DNA from: an uncultured Verrucomicrobiota bacterium
GTDB lineage: Bacteria > Verrucomicrobiota > Kiritimatiellia > RFP12 > UBA1067
Length of the DNA: 7,062 nucleotides
Assembly: GCA_945947925.1 (NCBI GenBank)
Contig: CAMEZU010000097.1
Coordinates: 1 to 7,062 of the forward strand
Direction: 5' to 3'
Program-made: the position numbers and the translations under genes
Notes under the pieces: model-generated
Told to the model about the DNA's origin: nothing
Databases searched by the model: none
Seen by the model: only the letters and a program-made list of their open reading frames with translations
Part shown: one piece after another, positions 1-5,977 of the stretch
How positions within the stretch are numbered: position 1 is the first letter of the stretch
How the letters are laid out: each line of letters begins with the position of its first letter

Positions 1-46
1 TTGGAAGATCGAGCGGGCGCAGCGTCTCTCGGATTGCTCGGGCCTC

Positions 47-1270
47 ATGCATGACGATCCCGAGGTCTACGCGGCGATCGAGGCCCAGACGAAGCAGGAG
101 GACGCGGAGATCAACCTGATCGCGTCCGAGAACACCTCGTCCCGCGCGTGCCGCGAGGCGGCGGGCTCGGTGCTCATGAACAAGTACGCCGAGGGCTATC
201 CGGCCAAGCGCTGGTACTCGGGTTGCCTTCCGGTCGACGCGGCGGAGACGCTGGCGATCGAGCGTGCGAAGCAGCTTTTCGGCGCGGAGCACGCGAACGT
301 GCAGCCGCACTGCGGTTCGGCGGCGAACATGGCCGTCTACTTCGCGACGATCAAGCCGGGCGACACGATTCTCTCGCTCTCGCTCGACCAGGGCGGCCAC
401 CTCTCGCACGGCTCGCCCGTCAATTTCTCGGGCAAGATCTACAACATCGTCCCCTACACGGTCAACAAGGAGACGGAAATGCTCGACTACGACGAGATCG
501 AGCGTCTCGCGCTCGAGGTGAAGCCGAAGATCCTCCTCACGGGCGCCTCGGCCTATCCGCGCACGATCGACTTCAAGCGCATCCGCGAGATCTGCGACAA
601 GGTCGACTGCATCATGATGGTCGACATGGCGCACATCGCGGGTCTTGTCGCGGGCGGCGCGCATCCGTCGCCGGTCCCGTACGCGGACTTCGTGACGACG
701 ACGACGCACAAGACGCTGGGCGGTCCGCGCGGCGGCATGGTCCTCTGCAAGGCGCAGTGGGCGAAGGCGCTCGACTCGGCGGTCTTCCCGGGCATGCAGG
801 GCGGTCCGCTCGAAAACATCATCGCCGCGAAGGCGGTCGTCTTCAAGGAGTGGATGAGCGAGGCCAAGAAGGGTTATGCGCAGCAGGTCGTGAAGAACTG
901 CCAGGTCATGTGCAAGACGGTGCAGGACCGCGGCTACCGGATCGTCTCCGGCGGCACGGACAACCACCTCTTCCTCGTTGACGTGAAGAGCTCGAAGGGC
1001 ATTACGGGCAAGGAGGCGGCGGCGGCGCTCGACGCGGCCGGCATCATCGTCAACAAGAACACGATTCCGTTCGACACGGAGTCGCCGTTCAAGACCTCGG
1101 GCATCCGCGTGGGCACGGCGTCGGCGACGACCCGCGGCATGAAGGAGCCGGAGATGATCAAGATCGGCACCTGGATCGCGGACGTCCTCGACGACATCAC
1201 CAACACGACGGTGCAGGAGCGCGTGAAGCGCGAGGCGGCGGTGCTGGTCGCCGGCTTCCCGGTCCCGTAA
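47..1270 (+). CDS. glyA: Serine hydroxymethyltransferase (possibly 5'-partial)
   Basis: This is the cytosolic PLP enzyme that interconverts serine + tetrahydrofolate and glycine + 5,10-methylene-tetrahydrofolate, the main source of one-carbon units. From the ATG at 47 it gives 407 residues. Visible family motifs are LIASEN (24-29), NKYAEGYP (45-52), the GSAANMAVY cofactor region (90-98), the D-x-A-H pair D193/H196, the Schiff-base lysine K222 in THKTLGGPRGG, and SGIRVGT (351-357) with the carboxylate-binding arginine R354. Motif positions run about 7-8 residues short of the E. coli enzyme. No good ribosome binding site precedes 47, and the frame is open back to base 2 (encoding WKIERAQRLSDCSGL). 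The real start may therefore be upstream of the window, with ATG 47 internal. The gene ends with TAA and has no terminator before era, so read-through is likely. Identity is certain; only the start is in doubt. Confidence 0.95.
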   Translation: MHDDPEVYAAIEAQTKQEDAEINLIASENTSSRACREAAGSVLMNKYAEGYPAKRWYSGCLPVDAAETLAIERAKQLFGAEHANVQPHCGSAANMAVYFATIKPGDTILSLSLDQGGHLSHGSPVNFSGKIYNIVPYTVNKETEMLDYDEIERLALEVKPKILLTGASAYPRTIDFKRIREICDKVDCIMMVDMAHIAGLVAGGAHPSPVPYADFVTTTTHKTLGGPRGGMVLCKAQWAKALDSAVFPGMQGGPLENIIAAKAVVFKEWMSEAKKGYAQQVVKNCQVMCKTVQDRGYRIVSGGTDNHLFLVDVKSSKGITGKEAAAALDAAGIIVNKNTIPFDTESPFKTSGIRVGTASATTRGMKEPEMIKIGTWIADVLDDITNTTVQERVKREAAVLVAGFPVP

Positions 1271-1284
1271 GGCCATCCGGAAGC

Positions 1285-1312
1285 GATGAAGGATGAACGA
1301 TGAACGGTGAGT
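1285..1312 (+). repeat. Tandem 7-base repeat between glyA and era
   Basis: Four consecutive heptads can be read: GATGAAG, GATGAAC, GATGAAC and GGTGAGT. The first three differ at only one base and the fourth is diverged. The array fills more than half of the 48-base gap. Its last unit supplies the GGTGAG that probably acts as the ribosome binding site for era. A second heptad array with a different unit lies before the TPR gene. Function is unknown. Confidence 0.7.
1306..1311 (+). promoter_or_regulatory. Ribosome binding site deciding the era start
   Basis: GGTGAG lies 7 bases before the ATG at 1319. This favours ATG 1319 over the in-frame GTG at 1307, which overlaps the site and would add four residues (MSCG) foreign to the usual Era N-terminus. 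Confidence 0.55.
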
Positions 1313-1318
1313 TGCGGA

Positions 1319-2275
1319 ATGTCTAAGGTAGCAGTGGTCGGTATTGTCGGTCGCACCAATGCGGGCAAGTCCACATTGGTCAACCAGCTCGTCGGCGAGA
1401 AGGTTTCGATCGTCTCGCCGGTCGAGCAGACGACGCGCAACACGGTCCGCGGCATTGTTGCGGATCCGCGCGGTCAGCTCGTTCTCCTCGACACGCCCGG
1501 CCTTCACAAGGCCGTGGGCACGCTCGGCAAGCTCCTGAATCGCATGGCGCGGCGGAGTTCGGCGGGGACGGACATCCTGTGCGTGGTCTTCGACGCGGCG
1601 CAGGAGCCGCAGCTCGAGGATATCGGCTGGATGGAGCGCGTGGCGCGGGAGCGTCCCGAGAAGGTCGTCTTCGTCCTCAACAAGGCCGACAAGTCGCCGT
1701 TCTACGAGACGATGTTCCGCGACGCCTGGGAAGAGGCCCGGAAGAAGGTTGAGAAGGTTTTGGAAGTTGCCGAACCTCCCGAACCTCCGAAACCTCCTCT
1801 GTGCTCGGCCGCCCCCCTCTGGGTCAAGTGCATTGCTTCGGCGGAGGGCGGGGCGAATCCGGTTCTGGACGCGCTTTTCGGCTTTGCGGAGGAGGGCGAG
1901 CCGCTCTTCCCGGAGGACATCGTCACGGACTATCCGCGGAAGCTGGCGATTGCGGATACGATCCGCGAGAAGTTCCTGGCGCGGCTTCACCAGGAGCTGC
2001 CGCACGAGCTCGGCATCTGCGTGAAGAAGATTGTCGAGGACACGAACCGCTGGAACGTGACGGCGGACGTGCTCGTGAACCGCGCGTCGCAGAAGCCGAT
2101 CGTGATCGGCCGGGCGGCGCAGACGATCAAGTGGGTTCGGCAGGGGGCCGAGCGCGAGCTCAAGGAGATCTTCGGCGTCAAGGTGGCGCTCGAGCTCTGG
2201 GTGAGGGTCGAGCCGAACTGGATGAAGAATGAGCGACTCCTGACCGAGATGGGCTATATGGGCGGTGAGATCTGA
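1319..2275 (+). CDS. era: GTPase Era with proline-rich insert
   Basis: Era is an essential GTPase that binds the 3' end of 16S rRNA through a C-terminal KH domain and assists 30S subunit maturation. From ATG 1319 it has 318 residues, slightly longer than the usual ~300. Visible elements are the P-loop GRTNAGKS (11-18), the switch I region QTTRNT (37-42), DTPG (58-61), NKAD (121-124), the probable G5 IASAE (172-176), the linker TDYPRKLAIADTIREKFL (203-220), and the KH core around VIGRAAQTIKW (262-272) ending LELWVRVEPNW. Two oddities stand out. Residues 151-160 (AEPPEPPKPP), between G4 and G5, are encoded by a 9-base tandem repeat. The KH loop reads GRAA where the family normally has GKGG, so the second glycine is missing. 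The gene lies 24 bases before the TPR gene and is probably co-transcribed with it. Family identity is firm; full RNA-binding ability is less certain. Confidence 0.95.
   Translation: MSKVAVVGIVGRTNAGKSTLVNQLVGEKVSIVSPVEQTTRNTVRGIVADPRGQLVLLDTPGLHKAVGTLGKLLNRMARRSSAGTDILCVVFDAAQEPQLEDIGWMERVARERPEKVVFVLNKADKSPFYETMFRDAWEEARKKVEKVLEVAEPPEPPKPPLCSAAPLWVKCIASAEGGANPVLDALFGFAEEGEPLFPEDIVTDYPRKLAIADTIREKFLARLHQELPHELGICVKKIVEDTNRWNVTADVLVNRASQKPIVIGRAAQTIKWVRQGAERELKEIFGVKVALELWVRVEPNWMKNERLLTEMGYMGGEI
1771..1797 (+). repeat. 9-base tandem repeat inside era
   Basis: Three units, CGAACCTCC, CGAACCTCC and GAAACCTCC, are read in frame as the proline-rich PPEPPKPP stretch. Just upstream, 1742-1768 shows a looser 9-base rhythm (AAGAAGGTT, GAGAAGGTT, TTGGAAGTT) encoding KKVEKVLEV. 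The region falls between the G4 and G5 motifs, where Era proteins vary in length, so it probably forms a surface loop. Confidence 0.7.
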
Positions 2276-2280
2276 TCAGG

Positions 2281-2308
2281 GAATCGCGAATGGGGGATCG
2301 TGAATAGG
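2281..2308 (+). repeat. Tandem 7-base repeat overlapping the TPR gene start
   Basis: Four heptads, GAATCGC, GAATGGG, GGATCGT and GAATAGG, sit directly after the era stop. They share the core GRAT at a fixed 7-base period. The fourth unit overlaps the proposed GTG start at 2300. The GGGGGAT within it (2292-2298) is a purine-rich stretch but lies very close to the start codon. Confidence 0.6.
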
Positions 2309-4408
2309 TCGGTGGTAGCTTTGATGGTCCTCTTGCTTGCGGGGCTGGTCTCCGCAGGAGAGCTGGACATTGCCCGCGAGGCGCTGCGGGACGGACTGTG
2401 GGAGGTCGCGCGGACGCATGCCGCCAAGGTCGAGGGACCCGAGGCGAAGCTCGTGACCGTCGAGAGCTACGCGCGCGAGGGCCGCTGGGAGGACGTGCTC
2501 AAGACGCTGGAGGCGAATCCGGACGAGACGGGCGATGCCTTCGTCTACTATCGGGCGCTGGCGCTGGCGCGGACCGGCAAGTCGGAGGCCGCGGCGGCGG
2601 CGCTGGCGGGGCGCGGCTTCGCCGATGCGGCGGTCGGAAGCCGGGCGCAGGTGCTGCGGGCGGAACTCGCGCGGCAGGCGGGGCGTCCCGCCGAGGTCCT
2701 GAAGATCTCCCTCGAGGGCGGGTTCCCGTCCGACGAGGTCGAGGCGCTGATGCTGGTGGCGTGGGCGCGCAAGGAGAGCGGCGACGCGGACGGGGCGAAG
2801 GAGGCGTGGCGGAAGGTGCTGGACGCGGCGGCGGCGGACGAGCGGGCCGTGGCGTCGGCGGCCACGGAGCTGGCGGACGCCGCGTCGCTGAAGAAGGCGT
2901 CGGCGCGCGTCCGGAGTGCCTCGCTCCGGCGGGCGGTCGGGCTGCGGCTGGGCATGGCGCTGCTGGCGGACAAGGAGACGTTTGAGGAGGGGGCTCGGAC
3001 GATCAGGGGACTGGCGAAGGACTCGCCGGATGCGGACGGGGCGAAGGCGGCGTTTCTGGCGATGGCGGACGGGCTGATGAAGCGCGAGGCCTGGCAGGAG
3101 GCGGCCGACGCGTACCGGAACGCGCTGGAGGCGTGGCCGGAGACGTCGAAGGACGTGTCGGTCCAGGAGGGCTACGCGTGGGCGCTGCGGAAGCAGGGCA
3201 AGACCGAGGAGGCGCTCGCGGCCTTCGGCCGGGCCGAGGCGGCGGCGACGAAGGACGACGACATCGCGCGGGCGCTGCTGGCGCAGGGCGAGGTGCTGTC
3301 CGAGCTGGGCCGCGGGGCCGATTCCATGGTGAAGTTCAGGGCGGTGCTGGAGAAGTACCCCGGCACGCCGACGGGACGGGTGCTCAAGACGAAGGTCGAG
3401 CTGCGGGAGCTCGAGTCCGAGGGACGGCTCCTCTTTCGCAATTTCAGCTTCGGCGAGGCGCAGAAGAAGTTCGCCGAGCTGGCGGCGCGGGCGCCCGAGC
3501 AGCGTCCGCGGATGGACTATTTCGAGATGCTCTGCCTGTACGGGCAGGGGCAGGACGGCCAGGCCGTCGCGAAGGCGAAGGCGCTGTCGGCGGAGTCGGC
3601 GGACGACGTGGTTCGGGCCGAGGCGACGTTGTGGCTGGCGAAATACACGTACAACAACGCGGACACGCCGGACAAGTGGCGCGCCTCCGGCGCGCTGTTC
3701 GCCGACTACGCGACGAACCGGGCGCCGGCTTCCGTGCGGGCGCCGTCGGCCCTGACCTGGGCTGCGCGCGCGGCGCTGGCGGCGGGCGACTGCAAGACGG
3801 CGGTCGAGCTGGTGACGCACCTGACGAAGTCGTATCCCGAGGCACCCGAGCGGACGGCGGCGTGGCTGGTCCAGGGCCAGGCGCTCGTGCGTCTCGCCCG
3901 GCACGGCGAGGCAATCCAGGTCTACGAGAAGGTGATCCTGGCGGCCGATGCGACGATGGACGAGCAGTTCCGCGCGCGGTGGCTGAAGGCGGACGCGCAG
4001 TTCGTGATGGGCGCCGACAATCCGGTGCGGTATCAGGAGGCGCTGGACGGCTATCGGGCGCTGCTCCTCGGCGACACGCGCTCGCCTGACGACCGCCTCG
4101 AGATTTCGTTCAAGATCGGCCGGACCCTGGAGAGCCTGGGACGGAAGGACGAGGCGGTCGACCAGTACTATGCCGAGGTCGTGCTGGCGTTCCGCGAGGG
4201 TGTGCGCCGGCGGGTGGCCTACTCCGACGCGTCGAAGGGCACGTTCGCCCGGGCGGCCTACCGCCTCGCGGACGAGTTCGAGCGCCGGGGCGCCGACGAC
4301 CAGGCGCTCAAGGTGCTGAACCTGGTGGTCGCGAGCGGCATCGGGTCCGTCGAGGCCGAGGCGAAGCGGCGGATCGAGCGGTTGAAAAAGAAAGGAAGCC
4401 TGCAATGA
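2300..4408 (+). CDS. Exported TPR-repeat protein, ExbB/ExbD operon partner
   Basis: The product has 702 residues. The N-terminus MNRSVVALMVLLLAGLVSAGE looks like a Sec signal peptide cut after Ala19. No lipobox cysteine is present, so a soluble periplasmic location is inferred. The rest is almost entirely Ala/Leu/Arg/Glu-rich helical pairs of TPR or TPR-like type. Examples are 265-310 (WQEAADAYRNALEAWP, then KTEEALAAFGRAE), 325-354 (a hairpin ending KYPG), 520-545 (GQALVRLARHGEAIQVYEKV) and 605-625 (IGRTLESLGRKDEAVDQYY). It ends in a basic helix, RRIERLKKKG. TPR proteins with ExbB/TolQ-type neighbours usually act as periplasmic scaffolds (compare CpoB/YbgF of the Tol system), but orthology is not claimed. 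GTG 2300 is chosen because it gives the best signal peptide; GTG 2312 and ATG 2324 are alternatives. The stop overlaps the next gene by 4 bases (ATGA), implying coupled translation. Confidence 0.85.
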   Translation: MNRSVVALMVLLLAGLVSAGELDIAREALRDGLWEVARTHAAKVEGPEAKLVTVESYAREGRWEDVLKTLEANPDETGDAFVYYRALALARTGKSEAAAAALAGRGFADAAVGSRAQVLRAELARQAGRPAEVLKISLEGGFPSDEVEALMLVAWARKESGDADGAKEAWRKVLDAAAADERAVASAATELADAASLKKASARVRSASLRRAVGLRLGMALLADKETFEEGARTIRGLAKDSPDADGAKAAFLAMADGLMKREAWQEAADAYRNALEAWPETSKDVSVQEGYAWALRKQGKTEEALAAFGRAEAAATKDDDIARALLAQGEVLSELGRGADSMVKFRAVLEKYPGTPTGRVLKTKVELRELESEGRLLFRNFSFGEAQKKFAELAARAPEQRPRMDYFEMLCLYGQGQDGQAVAKAKALSAESADDVVRAEATLWLAKYTYNNADTPDKWRASGALFADYATNRAPASVRAPSALTWAARAALAAGDCKTAVELVTHLTKSYPEAPERTAAWLVQGQALVRLARHGEAIQVYEKVILAADATMDEQFRARWLKADAQFVMGADNPVRYQEALDGYRALLLGDTRSPDDRLEISFKIGRTLESLGRKDEAVDQYYAEVVLAFREGVRRRVAYSDASKGTFARAAYRLADEFERRGADDQALKVLNLVVASGIGSVEAEAKRRIERLKKKGSLQ

Positions 4409-5004
4409 CCTACGGACCCGTTTTCTGGATTCTCGTCGTCCTGGCCGCCGCGGCGGTCTTCGTCTTCTTCGAGCGCCTGCTCGAGCTCCGGCGCGCGCAA
4501 ATCGACTGGCAGGACTTCCTGAAGGGCGTGATCAACGTGCTGGAGAGCGGCAACGAGGCCGAGGCGCTCGCGATCTGCGAGGACACGCCGGTGCCGGTCG
4601 CGAGCGTGGCGGCGGCGGCGATCCGCCACCGCAAGGGCACCTCGCTGGCGTTGCGCGAGGCGGTGGATGCGCAGGGGCGGGCGGAGATCGGCCGTCTGGA
4701 CCGACGGCTCGCGGCCCTCTCGATCATCGGCCATGTCGCGCCGCTGGTCGGCCTGCTGGGGACGCTCTTCGGCTTTGTGAAGACCGTGCAGCACGTCTGC
4801 GGCTATGAGATCGTGCCGCGCGCGGAGCTGATCTCGTCGGCGGTCTCGTCGATCATGCTGGCCGCGCTCGGCCTGGCGGTGGCCATTCCCGTCGCCGTGA
4901 TGTACGCCGCGCTCCGCCTGCGGCTCGAGCGTCTCGTGTCCGACCTGGAGGCGGCGGCGACGGAGATCGTCGGCTTCGTCCAGATGAAGGGGGGGCGTCC
5001 GTGA
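4405..5004 (+). CDS. MotA/TolQ/ExbB-family channel protein
   Basis: This is an inner-membrane subunit of the ExbB/TolQ type, which forms a pentamer around an ExbD/TolR dimer and uses the proton gradient to move envelope partners. The 199 residues show the expected layout: TM1 about 6-22 (FWILVVLAAAAVFVFF), a cytoplasmic helical region 25-100, TM2 about 103-128 containing APLVGLLGTLFGF, and TM3 about 148-172 containing LAALGLAVAIPVAV. The TM2 threonine (T120) matches E. coli ExbB T148. In TM3 the position matching ExbB T181 (ATAIGL) is Ala153 (LAALGL), so a pore-lining threonine is absent. AAAGGAAG at 4391-4398 is a good ribosome binding site. The stop overlaps the next gene in GTGA. Family assignment is strong. 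The sequence does not settle whether it is closer to ExbB or TolQ, so no symbol is given. Confidence 0.92.
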   Translation: MTYGPVFWILVVLAAAAVFVFFERLLELRRAQIDWQDFLKGVINVLESGNEAEALAICEDTPVPVASVAAAAIRHRKGTSLALREAVDAQGRAEIGRLDRRLAALSIIGHVAPLVGLLGTLFGFVKTVQHVCGYEIVPRAELISSAVSSIMLAALGLAVAIPVAVMYAALRLRLERLVSDLEAAATEIVGFVQMKGGRP

Positions 5005-5495
5005 TTTCCTGGGGATGGCGGAACCGCCGGTCCTACGGCCTCAGGGACTACGCGCCGCGCTGGCTCAGGCCGATCTCGGCCGCCGTGCCGTGGCTGACGG
5101 TCGGGCTTCTCTTCCAGATGATCTGTCTCCTCGGCGGCACGCTGACGACGTCGGAGGGACTGCTTTTCGCCCTGCCGGAGGAGGGCCACGCGGGGCTCGT
5201 CGAGCAGAAGGACCTGGAGGAGGCGTCGCTGGTCGCGCTGCTGCTGCCGACGCCGCAGGGGACGCTCGTCTTCTTCGACGACACGCGGTACGTGCTGGAC
5301 GACGACGTGCAGATGGCGCGTTTCGCGGAGCGGTTGAGGGACCGCGTCAAGACGCCTGGCGCGGACGCGCTGCTGGCGCTTGCCGACCGGCGCATCAGCT
5401 GGGGACACCTGCACCGCTTCGGCGCGTACGTGCGGACCGGCGGAGTCGGCCGCATCCAGTTTGCGCAGAAGAAGGGGAGGGACGTCTTCGAATGA
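5001..5495 (+). CDS. ExbD/TolR-like protein lacking the membrane aspartate
   Basis: The 164 residues follow the ExbD/TolR plan: a basic cytoplasmic N-terminus, one membrane segment (about 24-48), a LP-containing strand (LLFALPEE, 54-61), and a periplasmic domain. That domain holds SLVALLLPTPQGTLVFFDD (76-94), an amphipathic helix (103-118), and the family-like ending ISWGHLHRFGAYVRTGGVGRIQFA (132-155), which resembles the usual YGRVVEVMDAARRAGI-type pattern. In E. coli TolR the segment reads VPLLDVLLVLLL, with Asp as the proton carrier. Here it reads VPWLTVGLLFQM, so Thr33 occupies the Asp position. Q39 is the only other strongly polar residue in the segment. GTG 5001 is preceded by AAGGGGGGG (4987-4995), and the start overlaps the exbB-like stop. 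The next gene overlaps its stop in ATGA. The family call rests on context plus the periplasmic domain and is good but not certain. Confidence 0.78.
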   Translation: MISWGWRNRRSYGLRDYAPRWLRPISAAVPWLTVGLLFQMICLLGGTLTTSEGLLFALPEEGHAGLVEQKDLEEASLVALLLPTPQGTLVFFDDTRYVLDDDVQMARFAERLRDRVKTPGADALLALADRRISWGHLHRFGAYVRTGGVGRIQFAQKKGRDVFE

Positions 5496-5962
5496 GGCGA
5501 GTCCGTCCGAGACCGGGCCGCCGCTGGCGCAACGAGCTGCTGTCGCTGCTGCCGGTCCTGATGCTGCCGGCGACCCTGGCGTGGTTCTTCCCCTGGTGGC
5601 GGGACGGGACGGAGATCGTCGCGGAGGAGCGGCGCTCGGAGCCGTCGTGCCTGTTCGCGGAACTGGCGGACGGCGTCGAGGAGCGGGCGTTCGACATCGT
5701 CCAGTCGTCCTTCTCCGCCGATCCCGATCGGGTGCGCGCGCTGCGCGAGGACCTGCTCATGGCGCCGCTGCCCGAGGAGCGCGCCACGCCCGTCCTGCAG
5801 GCGTCGGACCGTCTTCCTCCGGCGCCGGCGGCGGCGGTCGCCTATGCCGCGATGCCATTGCCGCCGAGCCTGGCGGCGCGCGACCCGGAGACGCTGTCCC
5901 CGTTGGACGCTCCGCCGGCGCTGCCGGTCTTCCCTCGGGAGGAACTGCTTCAACTCGACTGA
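5492..5962 (+). CDS. Small single-pass membrane protein with Pro-rich tail
   Basis: I do not recognise a family. The 156-residue product starts with a very basic stretch (MRRVRPRPGRRWR) and then one hydrophobic segment, about 15-36 (ELLSLLPVLMLPATLAWFFPWW). An acidic/helical region follows (40-92, with GVEERAFDIVQSSF), then a tail rich in proline and alanine (108-147) ending EELLQLD. The charge pattern predicts the N-terminus in the cytoplasm and the rest in the periplasm. The layout is loosely TonB-like (N-terminal anchor, Pro-rich linker), but the C-terminal TonB domain is missing. It could also be a second, extremely diverged ExbD-like anchor. ATG 5492 overlaps the previous stop by 4 bases. 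The frame is open further upstream, but that part only shadows the ExbD-like gene. GGGGAGG at 5474-5480 may serve as ribosome binding site. Coupling to the ExbB/ExbD-like genes suggests it belongs to the same complex. Confidence 0.72.
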   Translation: MRRVRPRPGRRWRNELLSLLPVLMLPATLAWFFPWWRDGTEIVAEERRSEPSCLFAELADGVEERAFDIVQSSFSADPDRVRALREDLLMAPLPEERATPVLQASDRLPPAPAAAVAYAAMPLPPSLAARDPETLSPLDAPPALPVFPREELLQLD

Positions 5963-5977
5963 AAGGAAAAAACGAAA

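Noticed and set aside
1307..1318. GTG 1307 as the era start
   Set aside because: It overlaps the best ribosome binding site and adds four residues not typical of Era. ATG 1319 gives MSKVAVVGIVGR, the normal N-terminus.
2276..4405. A 709-codon open frame on the - strand exactly opposite the TPR gene
   Set aside because: It is a shadow of strong GC-rich codon bias. The translation is an Arg/Leu/Pro/His-rich mixture with no motif, and the + strand gene has a signal peptide, TPR pattern and operon overlaps.
5015..5491. Upstream extension of the small membrane protein frame
   Set aside because: It lies wholly within the ExbD-like gene in another frame. The ATG at 5492 overlaps the previous stop and begins a sensible basic-then-hydrophobic N-terminus.
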